Below, one piece after another: positions 5,539-9,067 of a DNA stretch of 9,067 bases. Positions within the stretch are counted from its first letter, which is position 1, and each line of letters starts with the position of its first letter. The position numbers were made by a program, and so were the translations under genes. The stretch is taken from positions 1 through 9,067 of the forward strand of contig DYJG01000069.1 in NCBI GenBank assembly GCA_020723225.1, written 5' to 3'. The notes below the pieces were generated by a model. It saw only the letters and a list, made by a program, of their open reading frames with translations. It was not told the DNA's origin and searched no databases. This stretch comes from Desulfobacca acetoxidans. Its GTDB lineage: Bacteria; Desulfobacterota; Desulfobaccia; Desulfobaccales; 0-14-0-80-60-11.

Positions 5539-7092
5539 GATAAGCCTATCGGCACTTCAGAATCTTCGCCCCCTCTACCCGCCCTCAGCCCCGGGGATGA
5601 ATACAATTCCGCCCTGGCCGCCAACGTCCGTCCCCTTGACTGGGTGAACCCCGAGCCCTCCGGGAGCTACAACCTGGTGGTCATCGGCGGCGGCGCCGCG
5701 GGGTTGGTGGCCGCGGCCGGAGCTGCGGGGCTGGGAGCCAAGGTGGCACTAGTGGAGAAGCATCTCTTGGGAGGGGATTGCCTCAATTACGGCTGCGTGC
5801 CCTCCAAGGCCGTCATCCGCTCCTCCCGGGCGGCGGCGGAGGTAAAGGCGGTCCATCGGTTTGGGGTGCAGTTATCAGGCGGCCCGGAAGTGGATTTCCC
5901 GGCGGTAATGGCCCGCATGCGCCGCGTGCGCGCCGGAATCAGCCGCCATGACGCGGCCGCCCGCTTCCGGGACTTAGGCGTGGACGTCTTTCTCGGGGAG
6001 GCCCGGTTTTTAAGCCGCCGCACCGTGGAGGTGGCGGGGCGGACGCTGGCCTTTAAAAAGGCGGTCATCGCCAGCGGCGGGAGACCCGTGCACCCATCCG
6101 TGCCGGGGCTGGAGCAAGCGGGCTATCTCACTAACGAGACGATCTTTTCCCTGACCGCCCGACCGGAACGCCTGCTCATCATGGGGGGCGGCCCCATCGG
6201 TTGCGAGTTCGCCCAAGCTCTGAATCGCCTGGGTTGCCGGGTGACCCTGCTGCACAAATACGACCGCGTTATGAACCGGGAAGACGGGGATGCGGCTGAG
6301 CTGATCCAGCAAGTCTTTCTCCGGGAAGGGATCGACCTCATCCTTAACGCCAGACCCTTGGAGGTGGCCAAAACCGCAACCGGCAAGCTGGTCAAGTTCG
6401 AGAGCGCCGGCCTCCCCGGAGAAATCGAGGTGGATGAGATTCTCATCGGCGCGGGCCGGGCCCCTAACGTGGAGGGCCTCAATCTTGAAGCGGCGGGAGT
6501 AAAGTACGAACCCGGAAAAGGCCGGGGCGTGCTGGTGAATGACTTTTTGCAGACCAGCAACCGCCGCATCTATGCCGCCGGCGATATCTGCCTCCCCTAC
6601 CAGTTCACCCACCTGGCCGACGCCGCGGCCCGCATCGTCATCCAAAACGCCCTCTTTTTCGGCCGCAGGAAACTGAGCGCCCTGACCATTCCCTGGTGCA
6701 CCTTCACCGATCCGGAAGTGGCCCACGTGGGGCTGAACGAGGCGGCCGCGGAAAAGAAGGGGATCAAGATCGACACCTTTCTAAAACCTTTCAGCGAGGT
6801 GGACCGGGCCGTACTCGACGGGGCGGAAGAGGGCTTCGTGAAAATCCACGTCAAGAAAGGGACCGGCAGGATCGTGGGCGCCACCATCATCGGAAGCCAC
6901 GCCGGGGAAATGATCAGTGAGGTGACCGCCGCCATGGTGGGGGGCATGGGCCTGGGGACTCTGGCCGGGGTGATTCATCCCTACCCCACCCGGGCCGAGG
7001 CCATCCGCCAGGCGGGCGATCTTTATAACCGCACCCGGCTGACTCCCCGGCTTAAAGGCTTCTTTACCTGGTTTCTGTCCTGGCGGCGGTGA
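5527..7092 (+). CDS. MerA-like FAD-dependent pyridine nucleotide-disulfide oxidoreductase
   Basis: A 521-residue cytoplasmic flavoprotein of the glutathione reductase/lipoamide dehydrogenase/mercuric reductase superfamily. It has the FAD loop GGGAAG (54-59), redox disulfide GGDCLNYGCVPSK (Cys85, Cys90), NAD(P) loop GGGPIG (220-225), second FAD motif YAAGDI (349-354) and a dimerisation domain. Two points exclude close relatives: MerA's N-terminal HMA domain and C-terminal Cys pair are absent, so it is not a standard mercuric reductase; and the catalytic His of lipoamide dehydrogenase and glutathione reductase (H-P-T) is Tyr486 here (HPYPTRAE), a MerA-like trait. Residues 23-44 (GDEYN to NPEP) resemble the conserved lead of such 'mercuric reductase-like' proteins. 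The start is TTG; a TAG at 5509-5511 closes the frame upstream, the next in-frame candidate is GTG 5644, and no clear ribosome site is seen. The electron acceptor is unknown. Confidence 0.9.
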   Translation: MGLLDKPIGTSESSPPLPALSPGDEYNSALAANVRPLDWVNPEPSGSYNLVVIGGGAAGLVAAAGAAGLGAKVALVEKHLLGGDCLNYGCVPSKAVIRSSRAAAEVKAVHRFGVQLSGGPEVDFPAVMARMRRVRAGISRHDAAARFRDLGVDVFLGEARFLSRRTVEVAGRTLAFKKAVIASGGRPVHPSVPGLEQAGYLTNETIFSLTARPERLLIMGGGPIGCEFAQALNRLGCRVTLLHKYDRVMNREDGDAAELIQQVFLREGIDLILNARPLEVAKTATGKLVKFESAGLPGEIEVDEILIGAGRAPNVEGLNLEAAGVKYEPGKGRGVLVNDFLQTSNRRIYAAGDICLPYQFTHLADAAARIVIQNALFFGRRKLSALTIPWCTFTDPEVAHVGLNEAAAEKKGIKIDTFLKPFSEVDRAVLDGAEEGFVKIHVKKGTGRIVGATIIGSHAGEMISEVTAAMVGGMGLGTLAGVIHPYPTRAEAIRQAGDLYNRTRLTPRLKGFFTWFLSWRR

Positions 7093-7295
7093 TTTCGGTA
7101 ATAAGTGCGGCATGTTGTATAATTACTTAATAATATATTCAAGTTACGATTTAATTATCTCTTAAACCTTCCCGACTTTTTCCTTACCATTAGTGATTTT
7201 TTCTACCCCCAAAATAGGCATGATTACCGATTTACGCCAATTAATCCAAATAATTACTTTAAGACGAACTGAAGCCCCCCCCGAAATCCTTCCAT
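7093..7295. other. AT-rich spacer between reductase and oxidase remnant
   Basis: This stretch is strikingly AT-rich compared with the genes on both sides. It contains a perfect -10-like TATAAT (7118-7123) without a convincing -35. A 36-codon frame starts at the ATG at 7220 and ends at TGA 7328-7330, inside the next reading frame; it has no ribosome site or recognisable motif and is not called. No terminator is obvious after the reductase stop. Confidence 0.4.
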
Positions 7296-7310
7296 TAATT
7301 CAAGGAGGAT

Positions 7311-8247
7311 GTGCTGAAAGTCCGCAATGAATTTACCGGGTTTAATCAGTTCAACATCTTCTCGGATCTACTTCCGGAAAAGGTGCCAGGCATTACCGAC
7401 AACGTGGTCTGGCTGGACACTTTCGGCGCGCACCCCCTGGATGTCTGGGATTGGCTGGCCCCCTACATGCGGCCCCCGGACGTGCCCACCACTCTGGGTG
7501 TGGGGCGGGCGGACCGCTCCCAGCCGCTGCAGGTGCTGCGCGAGCCGGTGCCTCAATTCGGGGTGGTAATGGAGCCGATGCCCCCAAAACCCTATGATCC
7601 CCGGATTCCTCGGCGCAAGCCCAAGAGAAAATTGGAGAACGGGGATACGCCTCCGGGGGAAAGCACCTGGCCGCCGGTCCAGGAGGTAAATATGGCCATC
7701 CCCAGGGTGGGGAGGGAGTTGGGGAAGGTTCCGGTGCACGCGATGTTGTCGCCCCTGTGCTACCCCATGCACGACCATTCCGAACCCACCCAGACCGCCC
7801 AGGGCGGCAACTACAACCAGGGGCTAATCGCGGGGATGAATTTCATCGGCGACCGCAACGCGGACGGCCGCCTGTCCGTCTCCCCGGCATCCAACATTGC
7901 CGTCGGCCCCAACGGCGTCCTTACCTTTCCTGCGGCCCCCTTGACTTTCAGCGACCCCAACTTCGGGACCACCCCGGAAAATCAACGCGCGGTCTTCGGC
8001 CCCGATTTCAACAAAAGTCCCTCCCGACCCCCAGGGCCAATTCCCCACCGACCCCCATGCCTTTACCATTCCCTATGACGTGGAGGCCTTTTGGGTTCTG
8101 GACGACCGGGACTCCGTCTGGAGCGAGTTCGCACCTTCCCCCTTCGCGTTCTTCCCCAGAAACGGCAATCAGCCCGGCATCAACGACAGGTTTGAGATCG
8201 GGTTCTTCAATGACTACAAATCCCATTTCCCCAATGAAGTTAGATAA
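7311..8247 (+). pseudogene. Truncated, frameshifted remnant of a probable multicopper oxidase-type protein
   Basis: Two frames join into one protein-like sequence of about 311 residues. The first runs from 7311 to about 8015 (235 residues); the second continues from 8017 to TAA 8245-8247 with DPHAFTIPYDVEAFW and VLDDRDSVWSEF. The switch is at AAAA (8013-8016), one extra base. The first part contains CYPMHDHSEPTQTAQGGNY (150-168) and GLIAGM (171-176), reminiscent of the copper-ligand region of large MofA/OmpB-like multicopper oxidases, but where those have His-Cys-His this reads His-Asp-His. Such proteins exceed 1,000 residues, so most of the N-terminus is absent. In-frame codons upstream (Lys-Glu-Asp-Val from 7302) look coding until TAA 7296-7298. 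AAGGAGG lies only 2 nt before GTG 7311, probably a coincidence of Lys-Glu codons. That it is a remnant is well supported; the oxidase family is a moderate call. Confidence 0.6.
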
Positions 8248-8293
8248 ATCCTGAAGTCATTCCTCCCACAATTTGGTTTAGATCGCCTTTTTT

Positions 8294-8322
8294 CTATTCG
8301 AAAATAGGTAGAAATACCTATT
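8294..8322. promoter_or_regulatory. Two overlapping, mutually exclusive hairpins or tandem operator half-sites
   Basis: CTATT (8294-8298) pairs with AATAG (8303-8307) around CGAA. The same AATAG, extended to AATAGGTA (8303-8310), pairs perfectly with TACCTATT (8315-8322) around GAAA. The shared middle arm can pair with only one side at a time. It lies 110 nt ahead of the GTG start of the Cys-rich gene and 47 nt after the oxidase remnant. It could be a protein operator with three half-sites or an RNA switch; no T-run for a terminator follows. Confidence 0.5.
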
Positions 8323-8431
8323 GACCCTCAAAAGATCGGGCTCAAATTGTTTATTAGATATTTTTGTCATCGCGGCAATTGTGTCCCTTCTAGATTTCGG
8401 ATTTCATAATTTTGTAATCTTAGGAATCTAC

Positions 8432-8935
8432 GTGCGATTATCTTTTCTGCTAAAACCTCTGGTACTCTGGCAGATCATTATTTTGCTGCTGCCGCCACCC
8501 GTTATCCCGAGTTTAGTTTCATCCACCGGGATTATTTGCCAATCCGAGGGCGGGAAAAAGTTAGCGCGCCATCCTTGCGGCTGTTCTCTGGAGGAGACCG
8601 GCTGCCATGCCTGCCGCTGTATCAACTGCAGGGGAAGCTGCTGCGCCGGGGTCAAAAAGAAACCCGCTCCGGCCTGCAACTCCCCTGAGAACGTCGTTAC
8701 GGCCTGCCACCAGGCTGAGAAAAAACCTGCCGTTCCCGGTATCCGGGTGGTTCCCTGCGGGGGGCCGGAAGAACTCAACCTCAATTCCTTCGGCAAGGTC
8801 AAACTTATTTTAGCCAACTTTCTGTTTCTGCCGGGGATTCCCTTCCTTCCTGCGGTCCTGGAAGCCCGGGAGAAACTTGAGAATCTATTCTGCCAACCCG
8901 TTGTCCCCCCTCCTGAAATAAGCCGGTCCACCTAG
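8432..8935 (+). CDS. Cys-rich small membrane-anchored or secreted protein, possibly linked to metal efflux
   Basis: I do not recognise a named family. From GTG 8432 the protein has 167 residues. It has a positively charged start and hydrophobic segment (5-30, LVLWQIIILLL) like a signal peptide or anchor, then a Cys cluster with C-x-C-x6-C-x2-C-x-C-x2-C-x3-C-C (Cys49 to Cys71), further Cys at 82, 92, 109 and 154, a PCGG turn (108-111), a second hydrophobic stretch (122-143) and a Pro-rich end PPPE (159-162). Thirteen Cys in 167 residues suggests metal or heme binding outside the cytoplasm. The layout recalls small Cys-rich proteins encoded next to RND metal-efflux operons; that is memory-based and unverified. 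GTG 8432 is chosen over a longer frame from TTG 8321 because AGGA lies 6 nt upstream and the longer N-terminus overlaps the hairpins. Confidence 0.5.
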   Translation: MRLSFLLKPLVLWQIIILLLPPPVIPSLVSSTGIICQSEGGKKLARHPCGCSLEETGCHACRCINCRGSCCAGVKKKPAPACNSPENVVTACHQAEKKPAVPGIRVVPCGGPEELNLNSFGKVKLILANFLFLPGIPFLPAVLEAREKLENLFCQPVVPPPEISRST

Positions 8936-9067
8936 CAGTTCTCCCTAATAATCCCAGGGCATGCCGCACCATGCTTAGAGTGCCGGTATGCCTTTACCGG
9001 GCCGGTTGTTCCGAAGGAATGGGCGTTCCTGATTCCTGACGGCACGCGGTCTCACCCGGAATCAATC
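8936..9067. other. Downstream non-coding end of the window
   Basis: No gene start with support is seen. A perfect 6-bp inverted repeat CCGGTA/TACCGG with a 6-nt spacer lies near 8984-9001, and related GCATGCC and GTTCC words recur nearby. Without a T-run it is not a clear terminator for the Cys-rich gene. The 132 bp are too short to say what lies beyond. Confidence 0.3.

Noticed and set aside
5597..5599. ATG after CCGGGG as start of the reductase
   Set aside because: It is out of frame with the flavoprotein; in frame the bases read Gly-Asp-Glu-Tyr.
6010..6726. A 238-codon open frame on the minus strand opposite the reductase
   Set aside because: Antisense shadow of a conserved flavoprotein; no start signal or protein motif.
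7220..7330. A 36-codon frame ending in TGA that overlaps the ATG at 7327
   Set aside because: The coupling-like ATGA overlap is interesting, but the ATG at 7327 is in the wrong frame for the oxidase remnant, and the small frame has no ribosome site or family resemblance.
8321..8431. TTG 8321 as start of the Cys-rich gene
   Set aside because: It lies in the right arm of the hairpin and lacks a ribosome site, whereas GTG 8432 has AGGA at good spacing and gives a plausible signal-like N-terminus.

Overview
The window is a bacterial chromosomal segment with GC-rich genes and AT-rich spacers. No rRNA or tRNA is visible. Codon use, the sulfite-using UDP-sugar enzyme, the toxin-antitoxin pair and the heptamer repeats suggest a Desulfobacterota-like (deltaproteobacterial) genome. 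That placement is an impression from the sequence, not a demonstrated result.

Left half (1-4412, all minus strand): a UDP-sugar cluster, read right to left. It holds sqdB/SQD1-type UDP-sulfoquinovose synthase (4412-3261), UDP-glucose 6-dehydrogenase (3015-1690), an overlapping MNT-HEPN toxin-antitoxin pair (1610-1266 and 1285-854), and a GalE-type epimerase that runs off the left edge (783-1). All three sugar enzymes act on UDP-glucose or its products, so they can supply UDP-sulfoquinovose, UDP-glucuronate and UDP-galactose-type donors for sulfolipid or surface glycan. No glycosyltransferase is in view. The toxin-antitoxin pair interrupts the set.

Middle (4413-5526): about 1.1 kb with no intact gene. 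It contains a 5'-truncated RelE/ParE-family toxin remnant and a compact 147-bp nested inverted-repeat element. The element has 17-bp terminal inverted repeats, possible GGGGC target duplications and an internal REP-like hairpin doublet, so it looks like a MITE. Degenerate heptamer repeats follow.

Right half (5527-8935, all plus strand): a MerA-like flavin disulfide reductase, an AT-rich spacer, a truncated and frameshifted remnant of a probable large multicopper oxidase, a pair of mutually exclusive hairpins, and a Cys-rich membrane-anchored or secreted small protein that probably starts at an internal GTG. Together these hint at metal or redox stress functions, but that link is inferred from context.

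A recurring feature is short period-7 tandem repeats (units beginning ACT or ACC) next to gene ends. They lie after sqdB, across the ugd stop codon and just before the MerA-like gene, where they cover its apparent TTG start. The most distinctive structure is the 5281-5427 element, whose two internal hairpins differ only at positions that are compensated within each hairpin.
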